From: Nakaseomyces glabratus
Taxonomy: Eukaryota; Ascomycota; Saccharomycetes; Saccharomycetales; Saccharomycetaceae
DNA length: 64,000 bases
Direction of reading: 5' to 3'
Assembly (NCBI RefSeq): GCF_010111755.1
Contig: NC_088957.1
Location: forward strand, 744,001 to 808,000
Shown: piece by piece, positions 28,404-38,364 of the stretch
Position numbering within the stretch: the stretch's first letter is position 1
Layout: every line of letters starts with the position of its first letter
Notes under the pieces: model-generated
What the model saw: the letters and a program-made list of their open reading frames with translations, nothing else
The model's database searches: none
What the model was told of the DNA's origin: nothing
Program-made: the position numbers and the translations under genes

Positions 28404-30227
28404 CTAGACACCGTTGCTGTCCAGGAAGAAGTAGTTACCGGACAGTTTCTGTTCTTTGTCCATTTGGGAGTCCAGCTTGTTGATTCTTGGTCTGAAGGAG
28501 TTTGGATCCCTTCTGAAGGTGACGTTCAGGTTCTTCAAGAACCTGTTACAACCGGTCAGTAGGGACTCTGGAGCCGTGGCGGTTGTGTTTTGGGATGGGG
28601 TACCGTCGAAGACAATGACCTTGTCGGCCAAGTAAGTGGCCATGATGAAATCGTGCTCGACAATGAACGCGGTCTTCTTGTTGTGTAGGATGAATCTTCT
28701 GATGACCTTGGAACAGATAATACGCTGTTCGGAATCCAAGTAAGCGGAAGGCTCGTCGATCAGGTAGATGTCGGCAGGGATACCCAGAGACAGCACGATG
28801 GCGACTCTTTGCAATTCACCACCGGACAAGTGCTTGACTTCTTGGTCGATGATGTCATCGATCTTTAGTGGCTTGACCACATCGGTCTGGAATTGTGGGT
28901 TTAGGAATTGGGCTCTGATCTTCTTGAAGAACAGTTGTCTGACGGTACCTGGGAACTTTGGTGCGATGGTTTGAGGCTTCATGGAGACGTTCAACTTTGG
29001 AACAGAAGTACCGTCATCGGCTGGGATAGCACCGGCCAACAACTTGATCAAAGTGGTCTTACCAGTACCGTTTTCACCCATCATCACCAGGATTTCAGAG
29101 TCAGAGAACTCACCGGATTGGACGTTCAATGTGAAATCACCTTGTGTACGCTTCATGTCTGGGTAGGAGTAAGCACGCGTAGCATCAACGATGATGTCAG
29201 CTGCAGAGTCGGCGATCCTGAATTGCAGAGCTTCAGTTCTAAATCTCATGTTTTCGGATGGAATGTGACCATCCAAGAAAATGTTGATACCTTCTCTAAC
29301 AGAGGATGGCAAAGTGACAACACCGTATACAGATGGAACACCGTAAAGAATACAGACGAAATCAGATAAGTAATCTAGCACAGACAAATCGTGCTCGACT
29401 GCAATGACATATTTGGATGGTTCTAGTAAGGATCTGATGATCAAAGCAGCGTTCAGACGTTGCTTGACATCCAGATAGGAGGATGGTTCATCGAACATGT
29501 AAACATCAGCATCTTGGACACATGACATAGCAATGGCAAATCTTTGCAGTTCACCACCAGATAGCAGGCCAATTTCTCTATTCAGCAGGTGGTCAAGTTG
29601 TAAAGTCTTGATGTATTGTTTAACTGTGTCTTGTGGCTTTTCCATTCTTAATTTCAAAAGTTCACCGACTTTTTGTACTGGACCCTTGATAGCTCTTGGC
29701 AAGTTGTCAACGTATTGAGGCTTGATAATGGCCTTGATGTCATCTTCCAGCATCTTTGTGAAGTAGTTTTGCAACTCGGAACCACGGAAGTACTTGATAA
29801 TCTCTTGCCATTCTGGAGGGTCATCGAAACGGCCCAGGTTAGGCTTTTGCTTACCGGCTAGAATCTTTAGAGCAGTAGACTTACCAATACCGTTGGTACC
29901 CACCAGACCTAGCACTTGGCCAGGTCTTGGAGTTGGTAATCTGTGCAGCTTGAAACTGTTAGCGGAGTAACGATGTGTAACGTGGCTCTCCAAGTTGGTT
30001 GGCAGGTTGATAATAGTGATGGCATCGAATGGACACTTCTTCACACAGATACCACAACCGATACATAGCACTTCGGAGATGAAGGCGATCTTGGATGTTG
30101 GAGTCACTTCAATACAAAGCTTACCGGTCTTGACCACTGGACAGGATCTCTTACATTCCTGACGACATTTCTTAGGCTTACATCTATCCGCGTTCACCAC
30201 GGCGATACGACTTCCTTTATCACTCAT
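28404..30227 (-). CDS. RLI1: Rli1/ABCE1, iron-sulfur ABC ATPase for ribosome recycling
   Basis: A 607-residue essential ABC-type ATPase that splits post-termination ribosomes and joins initiation and ribosome export. The N terminus carries two 4Fe-4S clusters (cysteines within [15 protein letters not shown], about 16-30, and [13 protein letters not shown], about 55-67). Two nucleotide-binding domains follow. The first has Walker [10 protein letters not shown] (110-118), signature [12 protein letters not shown] and Walker [11 protein letters not shown]. The second has GENGTGKTT (about 382), [12 protein letters not shown] and [10 protein letters not shown]. Length equals S. cerevisiae (608). 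It is divergent from UBC13, as in S. cerevisiae. Confidence 0.97.
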   Translation of the reverse strand: MSDKGSRIAVVNADRCKPKKCRQECKRSCPVVKTGKLCIEVTPTSKIAFISEVLCIGCGICVKKCPFDAITIINLPTNLESHVTHRYSANSFKLHRLPTPRPGQVLGLVGTNGIGKSTALKILAGKQKPNLGRFDDPPEWQEIIKYFRGSELQNYFTKMLEDDIKAIIKPQYVDNLPRAIKGPVQKVGELLKLRMEKPQDTVKQYIKTLQLDHLLNREIGLLSGGELQRFAIAMSCVQDADVYMFDEPSSYLDVKQRLNAALIIRSLLEPSKYVIAVEHDLSVLDYLSDFVCILYGVPSVYGVVTLPSSVREGINIFLDGHIPSENMRFRTEALQFRIADSAADIIVDATRAYSYPDMKRTQGDFTLNVQSGEFSDSEILVMMGENGTGKTTLIKLLAGAIPADDGTSVPKLNVSMKPQTIAPKFPGTVRQLFFKKIRAQFLNPQFQTDVVKPLKIDDIIDQEVKHLSGGELQRVAIVLSLGIPADIYLIDEPSAYLDSEQRIICSKVIRRFILHNKKTAFIVEHDFIMATYLADKVIVFDGTPSQNTTATAPESLLTGCNRFLKNLNVTFRRDPNSFRPRINKLDSQMDKEQKLSGNYFFLDSNGV

Positions 30228-31254
30228 GTTCTCAATAAATAGTTGTGTATAATGGTTTTCCTTTGTCCTATAAGGTTGCCTGGATTTGAGAGAATCTTAT
30301 TATTATTATTTTTTGTTTTGCAAGTTATGCTTATAATGAAAGGAAGAGAATAAATAATAGTTTTTTGAAGCACTTGATCCCAGAGAGTCTCGGTATTTAA
30401 TTTTTAAATATAATCAAAAAAAACAGCTAAAACTGTATTCGTATTTGTATTACTATATTATTGATTATTAAACTCACTGAGGGCATCGCAAAACAATCGC
30501 AGTGATAAATTTCACTAAAACAAGTGAAAAATTTTTCATTAGGACTCCAGTCAAATACCAGTAGAGAATCACCAAAAGGCTAGTAAAATGGAAGCTGTAT
30601 TACGTTGTTGAAGATAATACGACATCAAGAACACTAAAGTGTCATATGACCACACTCGTCTCTGCTCATAAGAACCCAGTGTTCAACCCGAGAAGTCCCC
30701 ACACTTAGTAATGGGCATCCTATTGGTTCATAGCCAGGGTGGAAATCCCACTTATATATCCTGGTTATGTTAATCATTAAACAATCTTCGTCTCTGCAGA
30801 AACGGTTCTGTGTGCGCACCAGTTGCGTACCAATGCACGCCTTCTAATCCAACATTATAGCACAAGACATGGAAATGCCATCGATGAGGTCTTGCGGCAA
30901 GAGACAACCATAGAACTATAGAACTATAGCCATTTCTGCAAGCGGGGAGGCATAATAATATGTTTACCCGGCTAATATCATGTGCACTTTACGTATATGT
31001 AGATGTAGTTCATGTGATGTGTTTCGTATATACATACACTGTCTTCAGAAGGAGTCCCGGGAAAAGGAAAAAAGCAACGGAGCAGAGGGGTGCTCGCACT
31101 CAGGGATATAAAGTGTTAATCGAGCAATAAGTAGCTGTGGAAACGCCGTTGGATAGGGTGGAAGACATTTCTTGGGTCCCTATTTGATAAGTGTAAGTGG
31201 GGGATACGAACAGAAGCATAGCAAGTTTGTTTTTTTTTCTCTACCAATTTAAGT
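30228..31254. other. RLI1-UBC13 divergent promoter interval
   Basis: About 1.03 kb between divergent genes. Near RLI1 it is AT-rich and contains the RRPE palindrome. The middle (30600-30960) is of higher complexity and holds a nested hairpin-forming stretch, CCAGG to CCTGG around 30734-30764. A tandem duplicate of TAGAACTA lies around 30911-30927. No ORF with support, and no C/D or H/ACA layout that I could complete. Confidence 0.45.
30525..30538. promoter_or_regulatory. Palindromic RRPE upstream of RLI1
   Basis: TGAAAAATTTTTCA is a perfect 14-bp palindrome holding the RRPE core. It lies about 300 bp upstream of RLI1, which belongs to the ribosome-biogenesis and translation group. I see no PAC box beside it. 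Confidence 0.5.
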
Positions 31255-31704
31255 ATGGCATCTTTACCTAAGAGGATTATAAAAGAGACCGAGAGGCTGG
31301 TTAGCGACCCGGTTCCCGGCATCACAGCTGAACCTCACGAGGACAACCTGAGGTACTTCGACGTCACCATCGAAGGCCCATCCCAGTCCCCATATGAGAA
31401 AGGTATATTCAAGCTAGAGCTGTATTTGCCCGAGGACTACCCTATGGAGGCGCCCAAGGTGAGGTTTTTGACCAAGATATACCACCCAAACATCGACAGG
31501 CTGGGCCGTATCTGCCTGGACGTGCTGAAAACCAACTGGTCGCCCGCGCTACAGATAAGGACGGTACTGCTGTCCATCCAAGCGCTTCTGGCAAGCCCAA
31601 ACCCGAACGACCCCTTAGCCAACGACGTCGCAGAGGACTGGATCAAGGACGAAGCTAAAGCCAAGCAAACTGCAAAAGAGTGGACTGCACAATACGCAAA
31701 ATAG
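31255..31704 (+). CDS. UBC13: Ubiquitin-conjugating enzyme Ubc13 (Lys63 chains)
   Basis: A 149-residue E2 that works with Mms2 to build Lys63-linked ubiquitin chains in error-free post-replication repair. It is nearly identical to S. cerevisiae Ubc13 through [19 protein letters not shown], the [24 protein letters not shown] active-site block (cysteine 87) and [16 protein letters not shown]. It stops about four residues earlier than the 153-residue S. cerevisiae protein. The S. cerevisiae gene is split by an intron after about ten codons; here the reading frame runs without a break, so the intron is absent. It is divergent from RLI1, and DNF2 follows in tandem, as in S. cerevisiae. Confidence 0.97.
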   Translation: MASLPKRIIKETERLVSDPVPGITAEPHEDNLRYFDVTIEGPSQSPYEKGIFKLELYLPEDYPMEAPKVRFLTKIYHPNIDRLGRICLDVLKTNWSPALQIRTVLLSIQALLASPNPNDPLANDVAEDWIKDEAKAKQTAKEWTAQYAK

Positions 31705-32777
31705 AACTGGCACGGCAAAAAAAACTACCATAATCTAATATACTCATACATAAGGCTATATTATAAATTAGTATAAATAAGAACTATACGATAATGCATC
31801 GGCTGTTAAATTCCCCAGACTTTATGCAGAACCCAATAGAGTATACCACACACATACACTCTCCATCGAGCTCCACCCTCACGTGTCGGACACGAAAGAC
31901 TCTCTTGAATAGGGAAAGGACGCGAAAAGTTTCTGGCCTTGTAAGCAATTAGCCAAATATAGTGTTCAGTGAGTGCGGACGGTATCGATGCATTTTAATG
32001 ATAGTTACAACTTCTTCACATGTCCATTAAAATGCAGCAGTGCATGAATCAGTGGCGTGCTTTGTTGCTACAAGGCCCTGCAACCTACATCTCCTTTTCT
32101 CCTATCTTATCTTAAGATAACTTCTTTAAATCCGCTTCTCTACACCATAATCTGTGCGATTCCTACTGTCCAAGCTCTTCTATCTATATATTCCAAAGCT
32201 AGTGCCAGTGTGTGTGAGTGGGAGAAGCAAAAAAAAAAGAAAGAAAAAACTGGGAAGAAAATGGTAACTCGTTTCTCGAGAAAGGCGTAAATCACCACAT
32301 GCAGGCGAAATCTGGTGAAAATGAAAAAAGCACAGATGTATTGGCCTACTCTATCAGGATAAAGTCTTGACTGCGAAGAGTACGTTGCGGACGGACGGGT
32401 AAGGAAAGTGGTAGTTGTGCAACAAATCTGTCTATGGGATGGGAAAGGGGTGGAGGAGGGAATGGTGTTAAGTAATTCTTGTCAAAGGTGATGCGATGGT
32501 GAACGGACGCGGGCGATGTCCGCTTGGGAATTGCAACACGTAAGCTCTGTGCCCATGGTTGGCGATATGGAGTCAAGAGAGAAGGAGAAGGGGAAGAAAA
32601 AAAATTTGTTGGGGGAAAAGAAAGATGATCCCACTTTGAAATATATTTATGATCCATAGATATTTTATAAAGCCACTATAAGATAAAACAAATCAAAGAT
32701 TCTTTATACGTGAAGCAAAAGCTCCGAGAACTGCAAAAGGAAGGCCCAACTGAATAGAATTGAAAACATCAGTACAC
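31705..32777. other. UBC13-DNF2 spacer
   Basis: About 1.07 kb. It contains a CACGTG box (31880-31885), the 12-bp inverted repeat at 31989-32036, pyrimidine-rich and A-rich tracts (A10 around 32228) and the DNF2 promoter. Short frames up to about 100 codons occur on both strands but lack any family resemblance. Confidence 0.5.
31989..32036. repeat. 12-bp perfect inverted repeat
   Basis: TGCATTTTAATG (31989-32000) and CATTAAAATGCA (32025-32036) form a perfect 12-bp stem with a 24-nt loop. It lies 285 bp beyond the UBC13 stop and 740 bp before DNF2. It could be an RNA hairpin in a long UBC13 3' end, a protein site, or a remnant. Function unknown. Confidence 0.6.
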
Positions 32778-35700
32778 ATGCCGTCAAGGTCGCCATTTGA
32801 AGATGGTGTAGGCGGTAAGGAGCCGATAAGTTCGCCGTTCGATGATAGCAATCGGTTTCAGGACGTTGAGATGGTGCCGATGGAGGAAGACGTGAAGGAT
32901 ACAAACACCACTGTGTATGATGAGTTCGGGGATGGTCCATACAAGGAAGAGGATGATATGGACGATGATTATTCCATGGAGCCTACCCCCATTGTAGGGC
33001 GAAGCGATAATGGTCAGTTTAACGATGATAACAGAGTGCTTATGTTTGGTCCGGATGATCTAGAGAGAAGGGCCCAACCTGGCAAGAACAGGGAAAGCAA
33101 GAGTGGAGATCAGATCAAAAGACTGAGATGGGGTACACAGCGCAGGAGGAAATCTTTTAAGAGATACGACATAGGCAGATCAAAGACTTTGAAATGGGCC
33201 AAGAAGAATATTCAGGACCCTTTAGAAGAACTAATTGGTAATGAAAATGAAGCTACGGATGAAACGGGTATGCGTAATAAAGCTGATGAACTGAGGAACA
33301 TCTATTTCAACCAGCCGTTGCCGCAAGATATGTTGGATGAGGATAACAAACCCTTGGCCAACTATCCTAGAAATAAGATCAGAACTACGAAATACACTCC
33401 GCTTACTTTCTTGCCAAAAAATATTTTGTTACAATTCCACAATTTTGCGAACATATATTTCTTGATTCTAATTATTTTGGGTGCTTTCCAGATTTTTGGT
33501 GTCACTAACCCAGGTTTCTCTGCTGTGCCTTTGATTGTTATTATTATTATCACTGCAATTAAAGATGGTATCGAGGATTCAAGAAGAACAGTATTAGATT
33601 TGGAAGTCAACAACACTAAGACTCACGTCTTAACTGGAATTGAGAACTATAACGTCTCTGCTGATGATATCTCATTGTGGAGAAGATTCAAGAAAGCTAA
33701 CTCAAGAATAATAGCTAGTTTTGTTCAGGTATGTAGAGAAACCTTGACAAAGAAAGGACGGTTGGAAAAAGCCCAAAGGAAACGTCAAATGGCAAATCAC
33801 AAGAAAAACCTGAACAGGAAGTTTAGAAACTCTTTGAACTCTTATAGAAGTAATCGTATGTCTCGTGACGTGAGACCTTCGATGGACTTCAGGCCCTCTA
33901 CGGATATCAATGGTTACCAACAGAATGAAGACACATTAATAAATAAGACTTTACCAACGGACATGGAATGGAGATTCTCCAAAGACTACTGGAAAAATGT
34001 GAAAGTAGGTGATATCGTTAGAATTCATAACAATGAGGAGATTCCCGCTGATATTATTTTACTATCTACTTCCGACTCTGACGGAGCGTGTTATGTCGAA
34101 ACAAAAAACTTAGATGGAGAGACAAATCTAAAAGTTAGGCAATCCATGAAATGCACTTCTGATATCAGGAGTTCGATTGATATTGCTCGGACAAGATTTT
34201 GGATAGAGAGTGAAGGTCCACATGCAAATTTGTATTCCTACCAAGGTAACTTTAGGTGGAACAGTTTAGAAGATAATCAATTAAAGAATGAACCTGTTAA
34301 TATCAACAACTTGTTGCTTCGTGGTTGCACTTTGAGAAATACTAAATGGGCTATGGGTGTCGTAGCATTTACTGGTGATGATACTAAAATCATGTTGAAT
34401 GCTGGTGTAACTCCGACTAAGAAATCTAGAATATCTAAAGAACTAAACTTATCCGTTTTGTTTAACTTTGCATTGTTATTCGTTCTGTGTTTCATTGCTG
34501 GTTTGTACAACGGTATCTATCATAATAAGCATCCGAGATCAAGAGACTTTTTTGACTTCGGTACAGGGACCGGTGGTTCCGCTACAAGTGGTTTTGTTTC
34601 GTTTTGGGTTGCAGTTATCTTGTATCAATCTTTGGTCCCTATTTCTCTGTACATTTCCGTCGAAATCATCAAAACAGCTCAGGCTATATTTATATACCTT
34701 GATGTTATGATGTACAATGAAAAGTTAGATTATCCATGCACACCTAAATCTTGGAATATCTCTGATGATCTCGGTCAAATTGAGTATATTTTCTCAGATA
34801 AGACAGGGACATTAACCCAGAATGTTATGGAATTTAAGAAGTGTACGATAAATGGTGTGTCTTATGGTAGGGCTTACACTGAAGCTTTGGCCGGTTTGAG
34901 AAAAAGGCAAGGTGTAGACGTTGCTCATGAAAGTAAGATTGAGAAGGAAGGCATTAAGAGAGATAGAGAGGAAATGATTAATAAGTTACAAAACCTCGCC
35001 AAAAATTCACAATTTTATGAAGATGAAGTCACATTTGTCTCTAAGGAATTTGTTGACGATTTGACAGGTGGATCTGGTAGCGTCCAACAAAAGTCATGTC
35101 AGCATTTCATGCTTGCATTGGCTCTTTGTCATTCTGTGTTGACAGAGCCAAGTAAAGAAGATCCTGCTAAATTGGAAATAAAAGCACAATCACCAGATGA
35201 AGCAGCGCTTGTAACTACAGCCAGAGACATGGGTTTTAGTTTCCTAAAAAAAACTAAGGAAGGTATGGTATTGGAAGTCCAAGGAATTGAAAAAGAATTC
35301 CAGATTCTAAATATATTAGAATTTAATTCTTCTAGAAAGAGGATGAGTTGTATTGTAAAAATTCCAGGTGATGATGCTAATGGTAAACCAAAGGCCTTGT
35401 TGATTTGTAAAGGTGCTGATTCAGTTATATATTCTAGGTTGGATAAGACTGGTCTAAATGAAGAATCTCTGTTGGAAAAAACTGCTCTCCATCTTGAACA
35501 ATATGCTACTGAAGGTCTAAGAACACTGTGTTTGGCTCAAAGAGAGCTGTCCTGGGAAGAGTATGAGCGTTGGAATAAGAAATATGATATTGCAGCTGCT
35601 GCTGTTGTTGATAGAGAAGAGGAATTAGAAAAAGTTTCTGATGAGATTGAAAGACATTTGATACTTTTGGGTGGTACAGCAATAGAAGATCGTCTACAAG

Positions 35701-37514
35701 ATGGTGTTCCTGATTCTATTGCATTGCTAGGTGAGGCTGGTATTAAATTGTGGGTTTTGACCGGTGACAAGGTCGAGACAGCTATTAATATTGGTTTTTC
35801 ATGTAATCTGCTGAATAACGATATGGAACTACTAGTTATCAAAACGACAGGCCCTGATGTTGAGGATTTAGGCGCTACACCTAAAGATATTGTTGATACA
35901 TTGATTTCGCAATATCTACATGATAAGTTCGGAATGGCAGGATCTGAGGAGGAACTAAAGAAGGCAAAAGCTGAACATGACATACCTAGAGGTGAATTTG
36001 CCGTCATTATTGATGGTGAAGCCCTGAAGTATGCACTATCTACTGAAGACATGAAACGTAAGTTTCTTTTGCTTTGTAAGAATTGTAAATCTGTTCTCTG
36101 TTGTCGTGTATCTCCGGCACAGAAGGCTGCTGTTGTTAAACTTGTCAAAAACACATTGGATGTCATGACTCTTGCTATTGGTGATGGATCTAATGATGTC
36201 GCCATGATTCAATCTGCTAATATTGGTGTCGGTATTGCTGGTGAAGAAGGTAGACAAGCAGTTATGTCATCAGATTATGCAATTGGTCAATTCAGGTACT
36301 TGACTAGATTGCTTCTGGTACATGGAAAATGGTGTTATAAAAGATTGGCTGAAATGATCCCACAGTTTTTTTACAAGAACATGATTTTCACGTTGGCTCT
36401 GTTTTGGTTCGGAATTTATAACGATTATGATGGATCTTATTTGTTTGAATATACTTACCTGACATTTTACAATTTGGCTTTCACTTCTATTCCAGTTATT
36501 TTACTGGGTATTTTCGATCAGGACGTTAGTGATACCATATCCTTGGTATTCCCACAACTTTATAGAGTTGGTATACTGAGAAAGGAATGGAGTCAAACGA
36601 AATTTTTGTGGTACATGCTGGACGGGTTATATCAATCAGTTATAGCCTTTTTCTTCCCTTACTTGCTTTACCGCCGTCACATGATAGTTACAAGTAATGG
36701 TTTAGGATTAGATCACCGTTATTACGTTGGTGTGCCTGTAACAGCAATTGCATGTATTTCCTGTAATCTTTACATTCTAATTCAGCAAAAGCACTGGGAT
36801 GTGTTCTGTTCATTTTTTGTTGGTGTTTCTATCATGATTTTCTTTACATGGACCGGTATTTGGTCAAGTGCTTCTAGAAGCAATGAATTTTATCATGGTG
36901 CTGCTAGAGTGTTTGGCACCCCCACTTTCTGGGCAGTGTTGTTTGTTGGTATTATGTTCTGTTTGCTGCCTCGTTTTACTTTAGATGTTTTCAAGCGTTA
37001 CTTCTATCCTAAGGATATTGATATTATTAGGGAGATGTGGAGTCGGGGTGACTTTGATTCATTCCCTAAGAAGTACGATCCTACTGACCCGGAGGTTCAT
37101 AAGATTGCTATGTCTGATATTCGTGTGTTTTCTGGCGCAGAATCTAAGGAGTTCAATTCTAATTCCAATACGAGTAGCTCATCCAGTGAAGATATTTTGT
37201 CTGAAGAAATTCCTCTGGAACTTGGAAAAGGTATGAATGATTCAGGCAAGAAAAGTGAATATGAGTCTGGTGTTGGTGATGAGATCTTGAAATATTATCT
37301 CGGTAAGGACTCTAATAGAAACACAATACTCACAGACAATCAAAAGAGACTTTCTACATACTCTAGAGCAAGTAATAGAACCTCGTTGGATCGCACCAGA
37401 GAAGATATGCTGGCCACCAACCAACTCGATACACGCTTTTCTGTAGAAAGAGCGAGAGCTTCTCTTGAACTTCCTGGTATTACTCACGCTGAAAATTTAT
37501 TGAATTCGAACTAA
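32778..37514 (+). CDS. DNF2: Aminophospholipid flippase (P4-ATPase) Dnf1/Dnf2 type
   Basis: A 1578-residue P4-type ATPase that moves phospholipids to the cytosolic leaflet of the plasma membrane, with Lem3 as partner. The N-terminal cytosolic region (about 1-210) is followed by the PISLYISVEII membrane segment, the phosphorylation site SDKTGTLTQN (aspartate near 674), the KGADSVIYSR nucleotide-binding segment, the GDGSNDVAMIQSA hinge, and the C-terminal membrane helices from about residue 1200. The open frame reaches upstream only through a TTG; the first ATG is 32778. Position between UBC13 and MSH6 makes DNF2 the positional name, but S. cerevisiae DNF1 and DNF2 are duplicates, so the label could equally be DNF1/2. 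Confidence 0.93.
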   Translation: MPSRSPFEDGVGGKEPISSPFDDSNRFQDVEMVPMEEDVKDTNTTVYDEFGDGPYKEEDDMDDDYSMEPTPIVGRSDNGQFNDDNRVLMFGPDDLERRAQPGKNRESKSGDQIKRLRWGTQRRRKSFKRYDIGRSKTLKWAKKNIQDPLEELIGNENEATDETGMRNKADELRNIYFNQPLPQDMLDEDNKPLANYPRNKIRTTKYTPLTFLPKNILLQFHNFANIYFLILIILGAFQIFGVTNPGFSAVPLIVIIIITAIKDGIEDSRRTVLDLEVNNTKTHVLTGIENYNVSADDISLWRRFKKANSRIIASFVQVCRETLTKKGRLEKAQRKRQMANHKKNLNRKFRNSLNSYRSNRMSRDVRPSMDFRPSTDINGYQQNEDTLINKTLPTDMEWRFSKDYWKNVKVGDIVRIHNNEEIPADIILLSTSDSDGACYVETKNLDGETNLKVRQSMKCTSDIRSSIDIARTRFWIESEGPHANLYSYQGNFRWNSLEDNQLKNEPVNINNLLLRGCTLRNTKWAMGVVAFTGDDTKIMLNAGVTPTKKSRISKELNLSVLFNFALLFVLCFIAGLYNGIYHNKHPRSRDFFDFGTGTGGSATSGFVSFWVAVILYQSLVPISLYISVEIIKTAQAIFIYLDVMMYNEKLDYPCTPKSWNISDDLGQIEYIFSDKTGTLTQNVMEFKKCTINGVSYGRAYTEALAGLRKRQGVDVAHESKIEKEGIKRDREEMINKLQNLAKNSQFYEDEVTFVSKEFVDDLTGGSGSVQQKSCQHFMLALALCHSVLTEPSKEDPAKLEIKAQSPDEAALVTTARDMGFSFLKKTKEGMVLEVQGIEKEFQILNILEFNSSRKRMSCIVKIPGDDANGKPKALLICKGADSVIYSRLDKTGLNEESLLEKTALHLEQYATEGLRTLCLAQRELSWEEYERWNKKYDIAAAAVVDREEELEKVSDEIERHLILLGGTAIEDRLQDGVPDSIALLGEAGIKLWVLTGDKVETAINIGFSCNLLNNDMELLVIKTTGPDVEDLGATPKDIVDTLISQYLHDKFGMAGSEEELKKAKAEHDIPRGEFAVIIDGEALKYALSTEDMKRKFLLLCKNCKSVLCCRVSPAQKAAVVKLVKNTLDVMTLAIGDGSNDVAMIQSANIGVGIAGEEGRQAVMSSDYAIGQFRYLTRLLLVHGKWCYKRLAEMIPQFFYKNMIFTLALFWFGIYNDYDGSYLFEYTYLTFYNLAFTSIPVILLGIFDQDVSDTISLVFPQLYRVGILRKEWSQTKFLWYMLDGLYQSVIAFFFPYLLYRRHMIVTSNGLGLDHRYYVGVPVTAIACISCNLYILIQQKHWDVFCSFFVGVSIMIFFTWTGIWSSASRSNEFYHGAARVFGTPTFWAVLFVGIMFCLLPRFTLDVFKRYFYPKDIDIIREMWSRGDFDSFPKKYDPTDPEVHKIAMSDIRVFSGAESKEFNSNSNTSSSSSEDILSEEIPLELGKGMNDSGKKSEYESGVGDEILKYYLGKDSNRNTILTDNQKRLSTYSRASNRTSLDRTREDMLATNQLDTRFSVERARASLELPGITHAENLLNSN

Positions 37515-38364
37515 TTGAAATGTTGGTTGTCCTTACTATGAATTGTAACTTATCATATCAATACGCGATGTATTGTGTGATATATATTGAATTGCCGATA
37601 ATGATTTAAAGCCCAAAATGTGAATACTGGTTTTGAACCTTTGCTTTGTTATTATTTTTCTGTTTTTATTTGTTTTTTTTTTCAATTCTATTACTTTTTG
37701 GCCCTTCGAGGAGTTAATTTTCAAGTCCTGGTGCTTCATGGGTTCCATTTATTGCATATTATAGTCTTTTTTTTATTCAGACATTTTTAAACTGACTCTC
37801 GTTACTGTATATTAATATTTTATATTCTCTATCAGGTTGTATATTATCCAAGAGCAACTAATGATCGATATGATTATTATTTCATTTCTTTAATCTAATA
37901 TCTATTTATGGTACTCTTTTTGTTTGCTTTTTAAATGAACATATTCACTTACAAAATATGCTGAATACTATATCCGGCAAAAAGTTGGCAAATTTTAGTA
38001 TGGGTGAATTATCTGACGTTAGATAGTGATAGATTTGAATGCTATTGCATCTGTGAGTTTCTATATTCTTTCGATAGAGTGAATAAATTTAAACTGTAAA
38101 AGGGAATTTAGCTATTCCTATTTTTGTGGTTGTATATGGTATAGAAACAATATGACTCAATAATTGAGGAAAATACGTTTCTTAACTGGAAGTATTCTAA
38201 ACTTGACAAGGAATTAATCTAGATAAAAATCTGCAATGGCGTTACCAGTGTTCGCACTTATGTCCTTATTATTCTGGATGTACTCAAATCAGACAACTGC
38301 TAAAAAATATAATAAAACTGTATAATAATATTAATACAAAAAAAAAAATCTTAAATAATAACAT
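37515..38364. other. DNF2-to-JmjC gene spacer
   Basis: About 850 bp of very AT-rich DNA with poly-T and poly-A tracts (T10 near 37672, A10 ending near 38348) and no ORF. It carries the promoter of the downstream gene. No binding-site cluster that I recognise. Confidence 0.5.

Noticed and set aside
30734..30764. Nested hairpin in the RLI1-UBC13 interval as an snoRNA
   Set aside because: No C/D boxes and no ACA or H box at proper spacing; left as unexplained promoter sequence.
35537..36205. 222-codon frame antisense to DNF2
   Set aside because: Shadow of the P-type ATPase domain on the other strand.
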